64,000 nucleotides of DNA from Methylobacterium sp. 77 (GCF_000372825.1 NZ_KB910516.1:3983147-4047146); one strand, 5' to 3'; shown: positions 18,721 to 28,259, numbered from the stretch's first letter. Numbers and translations: made by a program. Notes: a model not told the origin generated them from the sequence alone.

Positions 18721-21465
18721 ATGTCCGATCTCCGCCGCGATCCGGATCGCCCGTCGCCCGAGGCGCTGCTCCTGGCGGCGCGCCGCGAGGAGCGCGGCCG
18801 GGGGCGGCTGAAGGTCTATCTCGGCGCCGCTCCCGGCGTCGGCAAGACCTACGAGATGCTCACCGTGGCGCGGGCCAAGCGCAAGGCCGGCATCGACGTG
18901 GTGATCGGCATCGTCGAGAGTCATGGCCGCGCCGAGACCGAGGCCCTGGTGGACGGGTTCGAGGCGATCCCCCGCCGCCGCGTGGTTCATCGCGGCACCG
19001 AGCTCGGCGAGATGGATCTCGACGCGCTCCTCGCCCGCCGCCCCGCCCTCGCCCTGGTCGACGAACTCGCCCACACCAACGCGCCCGGCAGCCGCCACCC
19101 AAAGCGCTACCAGGATGTGGAGGAGCTGCTGGAGGCGGGGATCGACGTCGACACCACTCTCAACATCCAGCACGTGGAGAGCCTGAACGACGTCGTCGCG
19201 CAGATCACCCGCATCCGCGTGCGCGAGACCGTGCCCGACGGCATCCTCGAACGGGCCGAGGATATCGAGGTGATCGACCTCAATCCCGACGACCTGATCC
19301 AGCGCCTCAAGGACGGCAAGGTCTACGTCGCCCATCATGCCGAGCGGGCGCTGCGGCACTACTTCTCCCGCGGCAACCTCACGGCCCTGCGCGAACTGGC
19401 CCTGCGGCGCACCGCCGACCGGGTCGACGAGGAACTGCTCGGCCACATGCGGGCGAACGCCATCGCGGGGCCATGGGGGGCCGGCGACCGCATCCTCGTC
19501 TGCGTCAGCGAGGATGCGCGCGGCAGCGGCCTCGTGCGCTACGCCAAGCGGCTGGCCGATCGGCTCCACGCGCCCTGGATCGCCCTGAACGTGGAGGGCC
19601 CGCGCGGCGCCCTTCTCGGCGAGGTCGCGCGCGACCGCATCGCCGATACCCTGCGCCTCGCCGACCGGCTCGGCGGCGAGGCGGTGACCATCCCCGGCGG
19701 CCGGCGCGTCGCCGACGACATCCTCGCCTATGCCCACGCGGCCAATGCCAACCACGTCGTCGTCGGCAAGTCCGACCGCTCGCGGCTGTTCGAGATCGTC
19801 AACGGCTCGGTGGTGCACGATCTGGTGCGGCGCTCGGGCGCGATCAGCGTCCACGTCATTGCCGGCGAGGCGGCGGCGGCGGAGCCCGTCGCCGAGAAGA
19901 CCGTGCGGACGGCCCCGGCCCGCCGCCGGATCGAGCCCGTGCCGATCCTCGCCGCCATCGCGGCCGTCGCCGTCGCCCTCGGTTTCGGCCTCGCGTTGCA
20001 GCCCTTCGTCGGGGTCGAGAACGCCGATCTCGTCCTCCTCACCGCCGTGCTCGCGGTGGCGGTGCGCTACGGGCTCGGCCCCTCCCTCGTCGCCGTGGTG
20101 GCGGCCTCGCTCGCCTACAACTTCTTCTTCCTGCCACCGGTCTACACCCTCACCATCACCGACCCGACCAACATCGCCGCCTTCTGCCTGTTCACCCTGG
20201 TGGCGGTTCTGGTCTCCAACCTCGCCGCACGCTCGCGCAAGGAAGCGGTGCTGTCGCGCGCCCGCGCCCGCGACACCGAGCGGCTCTACGGCTTCAGCCG
20301 CAAGCTCGCCGCCTGTGGCACCCTCGACGACGTGCTCTGGGCCACGGCCTTCCAGGCGGCGGCGATGCTGAAGGTCCGCGTGCTGCTGCTGATGCCGGAG
20401 GCAGGCTCGCTGACGGTCCGCGCCGGCTACCCGCCGGAGGATTTCCTCGACGAGGCCGACATCGCCGCCGCGCAATGGGCCTTCGACAACGAGCGGCCGG
20501 CGGGGAGGGGGGCCGACACCCTGCCCGGCGCGCGGCGGCTGTTCCTGCCCATGCGCACCGGGCGCGGTACCATCGCGGTGATCGGCCTCGACGCCGACGG
20601 GACCGGGCCGCTGCTCACGCCCGAGGGCCGGCGCCTCCTCGATTCACTGTCGGACCAGGGCGCCCTCGCCATCGAGCGCGTCCGCCTCGTGGAGGATCTC
20701 GACCGGGCCGAGCGCGCCGCCGAGACCGACCGCCTGCGCCAGGCCCTGCTCACCTCGATCTCGCACGACCTGCGCACGCCGCTCGCCGCCATTCTCGGCT
20801 CGGCCAGCACCCTGCGCGACCTCGACGAGGCCCTCGACCCGCCCGCCAAGGTCGAGCTCACCGCCACCATCATCGATGAGGCCGAGCGGTTGAACCGCTT
20901 CATCGTCAACCTCCTCGACATGACGCGTCTCGAAGCCGGCGCGGTGACGCCGAATGTCGGGCTTCAGGATGTCGCCGAGATCGCCGATACCGCCCTGCGG
21001 CGCATGGAGAAGATCCTGTCCGGCCACCGGGTCGCGGTGGACATCGCGCCGGACCTGCCGGCCTTGCGCCTCGACCCGGTCCTGTTCGAGCAGGCCCTGG
21101 TCAACCTCCTCGACAACGCCGCGAAATACGCCACCGACGGCTCCACCGTGACGCTGCGCGCGAGGGCCGAGGGGGGCAGCCTCCGTCTCCAGGTGATCGA
21201 CGAGGGCGAGGGCCTGCCGCCGGAGGATCTGGAGCGGATTTTCGACACGTTCTACCGTGTCCGCAAGGGCGACAGCGTGCGGGCCGGGACGGGGCTCGGC
21301 CTCGCCATCTCGCGCGGTTTCGTCGAGGCGATGGGCGGGCGGATCACGGCGTCCAACCGCACCGACCGCAGCGGCGCGGTCTTCACCGTGATCCTGCCGG
21401 TCCCGCCCTCCGATCCGGGCGGGCGCCCGCCCCATGAGGTTCGAACCAAGAGGCTTGAACCATGA
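18721..21465 (+). CDS. kdpD: Sensor histidine kinase KdpD
   Basis: 914 residues. Order of parts: KdpD N-terminal domain with Walker A GAAPGVGKT (residues 35-43) and VDELAHTNAPGSRH, a universal-stress-like domain, four membrane helices of the DUF4118 region (about residues 405-500), a GAF-like linker, and the HisKA/HATPase core with SISHDLRTPLAAILGS (phosphorylated His 682), NLLDNAAKYA and GTGLGLAISRGFVEAMGGRI. It senses K+ limitation and phosphorylates KdpE. The start is the ATG at 18721 (MSDLRRDPDRPSPEALLLAA); the frame is open far upstream only because of GC-rich overlap with kdpB and kdpC. Confidence 0.96.
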   Translation: MSDLRRDPDRPSPEALLLAARREERGRGRLKVYLGAAPGVGKTYEMLTVARAKRKAGIDVVIGIVESHGRAETEALVDGFEAIPRRRVVHRGTELGEMDLDALLARRPALALVDELAHTNAPGSRHPKRYQDVEELLEAGIDVDTTLNIQHVESLNDVVAQITRIRVRETVPDGILERAEDIEVIDLNPDDLIQRLKDGKVYVAHHAERALRHYFSRGNLTALRELALRRTADRVDEELLGHMRANAIAGPWGAGDRILVCVSEDARGSGLVRYAKRLADRLHAPWIALNVEGPRGALLGEVARDRIADTLRLADRLGGEAVTIPGGRRVADDILAYAHAANANHVVVGKSDRSRLFEIVNGSVVHDLVRRSGAISVHVIAGEAAAAEPVAEKTVRTAPARRRIEPVPILAAIAAVAVALGFGLALQPFVGVENADLVLLTAVLAVAVRYGLGPSLVAVVAASLAYNFFFLPPVYTLTITDPTNIAAFCLFTLVAVLVSNLAARSRKEAVLSRARARDTERLYGFSRKLAACGTLDDVLWATAFQAAAMLKVRVLLLMPEAGSLTVRAGYPPEDFLDEADIAAAQWAFDNERPAGRGADTLPGARRLFLPMRTGRGTIAVIGLDADGTGPLLTPEGRRLLDSLSDQGALAIERVRLVEDLDRAERAAETDRLRQALLTSISHDLRTPLAAILGSASTLRDLDEALDPPAKVELTATIIDEAERLNRFIVNLLDMTRLEAGAVTPNVGLQDVAEIADTALRRMEKILSGHRVAVDIAPDLPALRLDPVLFEQALVNLLDNAAKYATDGSTVTLRARAEGGSLRLQVIDEGEGLPPEDLERIFDTFYRVRKGDSVRAGTGLGLAISRGFVEAMGGRITASNRTDRSGAVFTVILPVPPSDPGGRPPHEVRTKRLEP

Positions 21466-21475
21466 GTCGCGAGCC

Positions 21476-22180
21476 ATGAGCCTGACCATCCTCGTCATCG
21501 ACGACGAGCCGCCGATCCGGAAGCTGCTGCGCATGGGCCTGACGACCCAGGGCTACGCCATCCTCGAAGCGCCGAACGGGCGGACCGCCCTCGATTTCCT
21601 CGCGCGCGAGCGGGTGGACCTCGTCATCCTCGATCTCGGCCTGCCCGACATGCGCGGGCACGATCTCCTGCGCAGCCTCCGCGAGCGTCATCGCGACCTG
21701 CCGGTCCTCGTCCTGTCGAGCCGCGACGACGAGCCGGGCAAGGTCGAGGCCCTCGATCTCGGCGCCGACGATTACGTGACGAAACCCTTCGGCATGGGCG
21801 AACTCCTCGCCCGCATCCGCACGGCCCTGCGCCACCAGCTCGCCCAGCAGGGCGAGCGGCCGATCTTCCGGGTCGACGGGCTCAGCGTCGATCTCGTGCG
21901 CCGGATCGTGCGCGTCGACGGCAACGACGTGAAGCTGACCCCGCGCGAATACGACTTCCTGCGGGTCTTCGTGCAGCATGCCGGCAAGGCCCTGACCCAT
22001 TCGCAGCTGATGAACGCGGTCTCGACCTCGTCCGACCCGCAATACCTGCGGGTCTACATCCGCAGCCTGCGCCAGAAACTGGAGGCGGACCCGGAGCGCC
22101 CGCGCATCCTCCTCACCGAGACGGGCGTCGGATACCGGATGCGGGCTCCGGAGGAGCCGGGACGCGACCCGCCCCGGTGA
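21476..22180 (+). CDS. kdpE: Response regulator KdpE
   Basis: 234 residues, OmpR/PhoB type. The receiver domain begins SLTILVIDDEPPIRKLLRMG with the acceptor Asp 53 in VILDLGLPDMRG and the Lys of DDYVTKPFGMGEL. The C-terminal winged helix includes LTPREYDFLRVFVQHAGKA and YIRSLRQKLEADPERPR. It is phosphorylated by KdpD and activates the kdp promoter. The ATG at 21476 is chosen for the standard N-terminus; 21434 is in frame but would overlap the kdpD end. Confidence 0.95.
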   Translation: MSLTILVIDDEPPIRKLLRMGLTTQGYAILEAPNGRTALDFLARERVDLVILDLGLPDMRGHDLLRSLRERHRDLPVLVLSSRDDEPGKVEALDLGADDYVTKPFGMGELLARIRTALRHQLAQQGERPIFRVDGLSVDLVRRIVRVDGNDVKLTPREYDFLRVFVQHAGKALTHSQLMNAVSTSSDPQYLRVYIRSLRQKLEADPERPRILLTETGVGYRMRAPEEPGRDPPR

Positions 22181-22514
22181 TCCCGTCGCGGGCCGGACCA
22201 CCGGCTTTCTGCCCTCCGGGTTTCTGCCCTCCCTGTTTCTGCCCTCCCTGTTTCTCCGCGCCCGGCTTCTCGGCACCCGAGCCGAGCCGGAACTCGATCC
22301 GCTCCGCCGAGAGCGGCACCGCGTCGGGCCGGCACGGCGTCTCGCCGGCGGCGTAGTGGATCGCGTCCCTGCAGCTTCGGAACAGGCCGCCGCCGAGGCC
22401 GTGGATCTCCACGGCGACCCAGCGCCCCTGGTGATCCTGCCCGACGATGAAACTGTGCTGGGGCGGCGGTGCCGCCACCGCTCGGAGGACGGGTATTGGG
22501 AAGGCTCGGGGCAT
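22113..22514 (-). CDS. Hypothetical protein with Lys-Gln repeats
   Basis: 133 residues, convergent with and overlapping the 3' end of kdpE by 68 bases. Residues 20-60 (HSFIVGQDHQGRWVAVEIHG, LGGGLFRSCRDAIHYAAGE) resemble small rhizobial proteins that have a W-V-x-x-D/E-x-x-G-L-x-GGLF core; function unknown. The C-terminal third has a GGQK tetrapeptide/pentapeptide repeat encoded by three 15-base tandem copies (22206-22250). The core is probably genuine; the extreme C-terminus that overlaps kdpE may not be under selection. Confidence 0.55.
   Translation of the reverse strand: MPRAFPIPVLRAVAAPPPQHSFIVGQDHQGRWVAVEIHGLGGGLFRSCRDAIHYAAGETPCRPDAVPLSAERIEFRLGSGAEKPGAEKQGGQKQGGQKPGGQKAGGPARDGITGAGRVPAPPEPASGIRRPSR
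22206..22250. repeat. Three 15-base tandem repeats
   Basis: TTTCTGCCCTCCGGG is followed by two copies of TTTCTGCCCTCCCTG, then a degenerate fourth. They lie inside the minus-strand hypothetical gene and encode the GGQKQ/GGQKP repeats. The period is a multiple of three, so copy number can change without frameshift. Confidence 0.75.
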
Positions 22515-22802
22515 GGCCTGTCTTCGGGTTTGCGCGATCGATGCGTGGGACCGCGCCCGGAACCTGGGCCGTCGCGTCTAAAGGATCGAGCGGGACGGGA
22601 CCGGTTTCGCATGAGGATCCCGTGAGGATCGCGCCTCCGCGCCGGATCACCGGCATCTTACGATCGAGATGGGGGCGTCATCCGCCCCTGGATCGATAAA
22701 ACCGGGCTGTGGCGTGGCCGCCGCAGCGCCTCGGATGGCGCCGCATTATGAATAATCCGGGACCGGGCATGGTCGGTCCTACGGGACGGAGCGAGGATCG
22801 CC

Positions 22803-23762
22803 ATGTTTCCCATCAGGATCGCCCTCGCGCTGCTTCTCGCCGCGAGCCCCGTCGCTCCGGCCCTGGCCGGACCGCAGGGCAAGGATGACGGCGGGCAGGC
22901 CTCGGGGAATTCGAAGAAGGCCGCGAGCCCGTCCAAGCCGGACGAGGATGTCGACACCGAGCATCTGTTCGGTTTCACCGAAGGCACGGATGCGGGTGAG
23001 AAGGGGCAGCAGGAGGTCGTCTTCGACAGCGTCTCGCGCATCGGCAAACGCCGCTCGGGGCCGGGTCCGTCGCATTACCGGGCCTTCGATGCCCGCCTCG
23101 GCTATCAGTTCGATCCGATCGACCGCCTGAGCATCGAGCTGAGCGCCTTCGGGACGCTGCACCGGGTGCGCACCATCGCCGATCTCGACGACAAGGCCTT
23201 CGGCACGTTCGACGGCGTCTCGGTCGACGTGAAATACCAGTTCCTGAAGGGCTCGGCCGAACAGCCGGTCGGTTTCGCCCTGGAGGTGCGGCCGCGCTTC
23301 AGCCGCATCCTGCCGCTGGATGGACGCGGCGCCGATATCTTCGACATCGAGACCCTGGCCCAGGTCGATGTCCAGATCGTGCCGAACAAGCTCTGGTACG
23401 GCAGCAACGTCAGCTTCGAGCCGGCGGTGGGGCGCCAGCGCGGCTCGGGCGAGGGCTATCGCTCCTCGACCCTGGTCTGGTCGAACGTCCTCGTCGGCGA
23501 GGTCGCGGACAAGACCTATCTCGGGCCGGAACTGCGCTACCTGCGCGGCTATGACGGCGCCTTCCTGAACCGGCTGGAGAGCGAGGCGGTGACTCTCGGC
23601 CCGGCCCTGCACCACCGCTTCACCGAGAAGGTCTGGGTCACCCTCGCCTATGCCGGCCAGATCTGGGGGCGGGACACCGATCCGGCCTTCGCGCGCCGCG
23701 CGCTCGGCCTCGGCCAGTTCGAGCGCCACGCCGTCCGGCTCAAGCTCGGCATGGAGTTTTGA
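22803..23762 (+). CDS. Putative outer-membrane beta-barrel protein
   Basis: 319 residues. A signal peptide is clear (FPIRIALALLLAASPVAPAL then A-GPQ, cleavage near residue 22). A charged, low-complexity stretch (about 24-50) leads to a region of alternating amphipathic strands (FDARLGYQFDPIDRLSIELS, FALEVRPRF, VDVQIVPNKLWYGSNVSFEP, KVWVTLAYAGQIWG) and the protein ends in Phe (LKLGMEF), the usual outer-membrane barrel terminus. No specific transporter or enzyme family is recognised. It is followed 86 bases later by the UvsE-like gene, which may be coincidental. Confidence 0.75.
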   Translation: MFPIRIALALLLAASPVAPALAGPQGKDDGGQASGNSKKAASPSKPDEDVDTEHLFGFTEGTDAGEKGQQEVVFDSVSRIGKRRSGPGPSHYRAFDARLGYQFDPIDRLSIELSAFGTLHRVRTIADLDDKAFGTFDGVSVDVKYQFLKGSAEQPVGFALEVRPRFSRILPLDGRGADIFDIETLAQVDVQIVPNKLWYGSNVSFEPAVGRQRGSGEGYRSSTLVWSNVLVGEVADKTYLGPELRYLRGYDGAFLNRLESEAVTLGPALHHRFTEKVWVTLAYAGQIWGRDTDPAFARRALGLGQFERHAVRLKLGMEF

Positions 23763-23848
23763 AAGCCCCCCGGAGTTCTGAGTCTGCCCTGAGTTCCGAA
23801 ACCGCCCATCGCCGGGAGACCAAAGCCGGGCGACGCCGTTATCCCCTC

Positions 23849-24946
23849 ATGATGATGGACACGCCGCGCCTCGGTTTCTGCTGCACCTTCGTGCTCGAGG
23901 ACGATCCCGCCAGTTTCAAGACGTTGAAGGCCGCCCGCGAGGCGACGCTTCACATGAACCTGTCGCACACCACCATGAGCCATCTCGACACGCTGGCGCC
24001 TGCCGCGCGGCGGGGGAAGCTCGAAGGGCTCGCCCGGCACAATCTCGCGGCGCTCGAGCGCCAGGTCGCCTGGGTCGCGGCCCGGCCGCCGCTGGAGCGG
24101 CTCCTGCGCATGGCGAGCAACGTCCTGCCCGGCTACACCCACGAGGTGGCGCGCGCGATCTATGCCGAGCCCGAGATGGTCGACCTCGTCGAGACCGGTC
24201 TCGCCCGCGTCGGCGAGCGGGCGCGGGCGGGCGGCGTTCGCCTCAGCTTCCATCCCGGACCGTTCTGCGTCATCGCCTCGCGCAACCCGAAGGCCGAGCA
24301 GAACGGGATTTCGGAGCTCGAATACCATGCCGACTTGATGGCGATGATGGGCTACGGCGACGGCTGGCATCCGCATGGCGCCCATATCAACATCCATGTC
24401 GGCGCCCGCGATCCCGGGATCGACGGTTTTCGCGAGAGCCTGCCCAAGCTCTCGCAGACGGCGCGCGACCTCCTGACGGTGGAGAACGACGAGAACGCCT
24501 TCGGGCTCGACACAGTCCTGGAATTGGCAGATCGCGTCCCGGTGGTGCTCGACCTGCACCACCACTGGGTCCAGAGCGGCGGCACCTATATCGAACCCGA
24601 TGACGGGCGGATCGCCCGCATCCGCGAATCCTGGCGCGGCGTGCGCCCGATCGCCCATGTCAGCCTCTCGCGCGAGGCGCTGCTGGAGGGCCACGACCCG
24701 GACCGGCTGCCCGATTACGCGGCCCTCGTCGAGGCCGGGCACAATTGGCGCGACATCGCGGCCCATTCCCATCTGATGAGCAACCGGGCCCTCAACGCCC
24801 TGGTGGCCCGCCACCTCGCCTGGGCCGATTTCGAGATCGAGGCGAAGGGCAAGAACCTGGCTTCCACCGGGATCGCGGCCGAGATCGGCGCGGCGAGGAG
24901 GGCGGAGGCCGGGCATGGCGGCACCGCGTCCAGCGCGGCCGCGTGA
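23849..24946 (+). CDS. UV-damage endonuclease-like protein (UvsE/UVDE family)
   Basis: 365 residues. A TIM-barrel metal nuclease of the UVDE family, which nicks DNA 5' of UV photoproducts. Motifs visible are LGFCCTF near the N-terminus, RLSFHPGPFCVIAS, AHINIHVGARDPG, LTVENDENAFGLD, VPVVLDLHHHW and AHVSLSRE, which supply the His/Glu/Asp metal ligands of the fold. The start is taken at the first of three consecutive ATGs. The C-terminal extension is Ala-rich. UVDE repair is plausible in a leaf-dwelling, sun-exposed bacterium; that ecological link is inference. Confidence 0.85.
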   Translation: MMMDTPRLGFCCTFVLEDDPASFKTLKAAREATLHMNLSHTTMSHLDTLAPAARRGKLEGLARHNLAALERQVAWVAARPPLERLLRMASNVLPGYTHEVARAIYAEPEMVDLVETGLARVGERARAGGVRLSFHPGPFCVIASRNPKAEQNGISELEYHADLMAMMGYGDGWHPHGAHINIHVGARDPGIDGFRESLPKLSQTARDLLTVENDENAFGLDTVLELADRVPVVLDLHHHWVQSGGTYIEPDDGRIARIRESWRGVRPIAHVSLSREALLEGHDPDRLPDYAALVEAGHNWRDIAAHSHLMSNRALNALVARHLAWADFEIEAKGKNLASTGIAAEIGAARRAEAGHGGTASSAAA

Positions 24947-24994
24947 CGGACATCCGGCTTTCCCCCGCCACCTCCGCCGCGGGCGAGCCCCGGC

Positions 24995-25282
24995 CTACCG
25001 GCGGGGCTTCTGCATCTTCACGACCGTGCTCTTCGGGCGACCGATCGGCTTGAGCGGCGCCTTCGCCTCAAGAGCCGCGCGGGCGAGGTCCTGTGGGCGC
25101 GGCGCGCCGTTGGCGATCCGCATCAGGGCCTCGGCCATTTCCTCGATCGTCTGGGCCGCCTCGCCCTCCAGCGTCTCCTCGGCGCGGATGCCGGGGAGTT
25201 CGGGCGCGATCTCCTCGGCGGCCTCCCGCAATTGTTCGACGAGCTCGGCGGGCGAGTAACGGGGAGGGGGAGACTGTGCCAT
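24995..25282 (-). CDS. Hypothetical protein, 95 residues
   Basis: No family recognised. The N-terminal 60 residues are strongly acidic and helical (ELVEQLREAAEEIAPELPGI, EEMAEALMRIANG); the last 25 are basic (KPIGRPKSTVVKMQKPRR). No membrane segment, no cysteine. Acid-helix plus basic-tail composition would suit a small nucleic-acid or ribosome-associated protein, but that is speculation. The gene is convergent with uvsE (48 bases between stops). Confidence 0.55.
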   Translation of the reverse strand: MAQSPPPRYSPAELVEQLREAAEEIAPELPGIRAEETLEGEAAQTIEEMAEALMRIANGAPRPQDLARAALEAKAPLKPIGRPKSTVVKMQKPRR

Positions 25283-25463
25283 CGGGCGACCATGGCAGGC
25301 GCGGGGGAGCGCGACAACCGCCGCTCCGGCGGCCCCGTCGAACAGTGGACAACGCGCCTTCGTCCCGGGAAATACTGCGGCGATGCCGTGATCTTAATCG
25401 ATCTTTTGCTTCGTTCGGCACTCTCGCTAAGAGGAGACGTCGCGCTGCGAGGGACGATCACCC

Positions 25464-26966
25464 GTGACCATACGGCCTCAACCACATCAAGACGGCTCCG
25501 CGGCGGAGGCGTCCCTCCCCGACGGCGACACCGCTCCGGAAAGGCTGAGCCCGAAGGAGCAGGGGGTGCTGGGCCTTGCCCTGCGCAAGGGAAGCGGCAA
25601 CCCGGTCGACGACCTCCTCGCCGCCTCCGAGGCCCCCGCGAGCCAGATGGCGCTTCCGCTCTGGCTGCTGCTGGTCGGGCGTGACGCGGTTCACAAGCGT
25701 TGGGGCGTCGTGACGGGGGCCGGGCTGGTCTGGACGGGGCTGGGCCTCGCCCTCGTGATCGACGCCCTCGACGGGGCGCTCCACATTCCCGACCGCTGGT
25801 TCGGCCTCCTCCTCGTGTTCGAGGCGGTGGGCTCGTTCGTGCGCGGCCTCGTCGCCACGGGGGCCGCGCGCCGGCTTCGCCTTCTCAAGGCGGCGTTGCT
25901 CCTCGTCGTGGCGGTGCTGACGATGCTGGCCTCGTCCTCGAGCACGTTCCTGCTCGCCATGCTGTTCGGAACCGCCTTCCTGTTCGACGGCCTGTCGCGC
26001 TTCGCGCTCTCGAACGTGCTCCGGTTTCCGGGCTGGCGCCTGTCGGCGGCGCATGGGGCCTTGGGCGTGGCCCTCGGCATCATCACCCTGCAGCCCTGGC
26101 CGACCTGGTACGCCGGCACGGTCGGGTTCTGCATCGGTGCCTTCCTGATGCTGGCCGGCATCAAGGTGGCCATCCTGGGCCTGCGCCTGCGGCGGCCTCC
26201 GGCGGAACCGGCAATGCCGGCGACCGGGACAAGCTCGGACGTGCTCACCGTCCATGTCTGGACGCCGACCGGGACGGCGACGATCCCGGCCCGGCAGCGG
26301 CTGGTCCATCGCTACGTCGTGTCGGTGAACGGGCGCGGCCACGTCTCCACCGGTCACGCGGCCCTGGAACTGGACGCCGGGGAGGGCGAGACGCCGCTCT
26401 ATGTGAGCCATTATCCGGCGGTGGAGATCGACCGCTCGCCGGACAACCTGCGCGCGACCCTGCGCGCGGGCCCCGAGAACAACGTGCCGGGGCGCTTCCT
26501 GCCGAGCTACCGCGAGGAGGCGGACGATTGGTGCGAGGCGACCGTCACGGTCACCCTGCGCGGAATCGACGGCGCGCGGCTGCAGCGCTTCTGGGCCGCC
26601 TATCGCCGCGACGCGACCTACAACCTCGTCGGGCGGAACTGCTCGACGGCGGTGGCCTCCGCCCTGGACGCCGCGGTCGAGGGGGCGTTCAGCCGGGCCG
26701 GCAGGCCCTGGCGCGGGCTCGCCCGCGCGGTGATGAGCCCGGAATTCTGGGCGGCCGCGCTCCTGCGCAACGGCGCGGGCGCGATGACGTGGACGCCGGG
26801 CCTCGTGCTCGATTACTCCCGCGCCCTCAGCGCCCTGGTCGATCCGGTCTCGCCGGTTCCGGCCATCCGGTGGGGCGGCGTGAGACGCCGTCTCCTGCGC
26901 AACTGGCGGGCCGAGACCGTCGCGCGAATGCGGGGCCTCGCCCGGCGGCGCTCTCCGGCGGCGTGA
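25464..26966 (+). CDS. HdeD-like membrane domain fused to a permuted papain-like (H...C) domain
   Basis: 500 residues. Residues about 75-255 carry six hydrophobic helices arranged as in HdeD-family membrane proteins (RWGVVTGAGLVWTGLGLALV, FGLLLVFEAVGSFVRGLV, LLLVVAVLTMLASSSSTFLL). The C-terminal 240 residues are soluble and contain VSTGHAALEL (His 298) and YNLVGRNCSTAVASAL (Cys 393). The His-before-Cys order is that of circularly permuted papain-like enzymes (LRAT, YiiX, DUF4105 groups), so a thiol hydrolase or acyltransferase attached to a membrane anchor is plausible. Substrate unknown. The start at GTG 25464 is the first of the frame. The gene stands alone. Confidence 0.7.
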   Translation: MTIRPQPHQDGSAAEASLPDGDTAPERLSPKEQGVLGLALRKGSGNPVDDLLAASEAPASQMALPLWLLLVGRDAVHKRWGVVTGAGLVWTGLGLALVIDALDGALHIPDRWFGLLLVFEAVGSFVRGLVATGAARRLRLLKAALLLVVAVLTMLASSSSTFLLAMLFGTAFLFDGLSRFALSNVLRFPGWRLSAAHGALGVALGIITLQPWPTWYAGTVGFCIGAFLMLAGIKVAILGLRLRRPPAEPAMPATGTSSDVLTVHVWTPTGTATIPARQRLVHRYVVSVNGRGHVSTGHAALELDAGEGETPLYVSHYPAVEIDRSPDNLRATLRAGPENNVPGRFLPSYREEADDWCEATVTVTLRGIDGARLQRFWAAYRRDATYNLVGRNCSTAVASALDAAVEGAFSRAGRPWRGLARAVMSPEFWAAALLRNGAGAMTWTPGLVLDYSRALSALVDPVSPVPAIRWGGVRRRLLRNWRAETVARMRGLARRRSPAA

Positions 26967-27003
26967 GCCCGAGGGCCGCGCCCAGCGTCATCGCCCGTCC
27001 CGG

Positions 27004-28203
27004 TCAACGGGCCGGGCGCGCCGCCGCGAGGTCGCGCGCGACCGCCAGCATCACCGCGAGCGTGTCCGCCTCGTCCTGCTCGGCGCCGTGATCGCTGAGC
27101 TTGACGATGACCGTGCCGGTGTCGCGGTTGATGTAGACGTATTGGCCGTAGACGCCGATGGCCGAGATGTCGTCGTCGCCCTCCGGCACGTGCCACCATT
27201 GGGCCGAGTAGGGCCAGCCGTCGACCTCCTGGCGCGCGGGCGTCTCGATCCGCTCGATCCAGTGGCGCGGCACGATGGCGCCGCCGCCGACGCGGCCATG
27301 GTCGGCCACCATCAGCCCCAGGCGGGCGAAATCCCGCGCGACGGCGTTGAGGCAGCAGAAGGCCTTCTCGGTCCCGCCCGGCCGGTCGAGGTTCCAGGTC
27401 GCGTCCGCCTGCGCCCCCATGGGCTTCCAGATCTGCTCGGAGAGGAGGTCGGCCAGGGGCCGGCCCTGAACCTGCGCGACGATCAGGCCGAGCACCTCGG
27501 TGTCGATGCTGCGGTAGCGGCCCTTGCTGCCGGGTTTCGACGACAGGGTGGCGTGCTCGCGCACGAAGTCGCGGATGTCGCGGGTGAGGTACAGGCCGGC
27601 GGTGCCCACCAGCGGGTTCCAGGGATCGTAATTCTCCGGCACCGCCAGCCCGCTCGTCATATCGAGCAGGTCGCGGACGGTGATGCGGCCGAAGGCGGGT
27701 TCGTCGCGGAGATAAGGCAGCAGGGTCGCGACGGAATCCGTCTCGGCGAGTCTGCCCGCCGCGATCGCCTGCCCGACCAGCAGCGAGACCACCGATTTCG
27801 CCACCGACCAGGACGGGAACAGCGTCGCCTGGCCCGAGCCGGGGCGATACCATTCGTGGATCAGGACGCCGTTCTGCGTGACGAGGAGGGCGTTGGTGCG
27901 GGTCGCCTCCAGCATCTCGCCGAGGGGCACGCTGCGCCCCTTCCAGGGCACGCTCGCCAGGATCGCGCGCGGCGCGACCGGCAGGAGGCGGGCCGTGCGC
28001 GGAGCCGCCACCAGCCGGCTCGAGAACCACGTGCCGACGGAGGAGGGCTCGACGATCGCCAGGGCCGCCAGGGTGATCGGGTTCGGTACGCCGAGCCATG
28101 CGACGATCGCCCAGGCCAGCCCCGCCAGGGTCGAGCCGCCGATCAGCGAGCCTGCGAGCCACGGGCGGCGGAAGCGAGGTCTCGAGCGGTCCATTCTCGC
28201 CAT
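27004..28203 (-). CDS. Beta-lactamase-fold serine hydrolase (class C/esterase type)
   Basis: 399 residues. An N-terminal helix (LAGSLIGGSTLAGLAWAIVA) is likely an anchor or signal. The serine-hydrolase core shows SWSVAKSVVSLLVG with the SxxK nucleophile, the LLDMTSGLAVPENYD segment, the Tyr motif in KGRYRSIDTEVLGLIVA and a C-terminal beta-strand region GQYVYINRDTGTVIVKLSD. Members of this family include esterases, D-amino acid amidases and carboxypeptidases, not only beta-lactamases, so substrate is open. Start may also be the Met three residues downstream (MDRSRPRFRRPW). Confidence 0.85.
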   Translation of the reverse strand: MARMDRSRPRFRRPWLAGSLIGGSTLAGLAWAIVAWLGVPNPITLAALAIVEPSSVGTWFSSRLVAAPRTARLLPVAPRAILASVPWKGRSVPLGEMLEATRTNALLVTQNGVLIHEWYRPGSGQATLFPSWSVAKSVVSLLVGQAIAAGRLAETDSVATLLPYLRDEPAFGRITVRDLLDMTSGLAVPENYDPWNPLVGTAGLYLTRDIRDFVREHATLSSKPGSKGRYRSIDTEVLGLIVAQVQGRPLADLLSEQIWKPMGAQADATWNLDRPGGTEKAFCCLNAVARDFARLGLMVADHGRVGGGAIVPRHWIERIETPARQEVDGWPYSAQWWHVPEGDDDISAIGVYGQYVYINRDTGTVIVKLSDHGAEQDEADTLAVMLAVARDLAAARPAR

Positions 28204-28259
28204 CCCCTCTCACCGAACCCCTGCGCCGGGCGTGACCGGCCTCGCCCCCGTCGCGCTCG

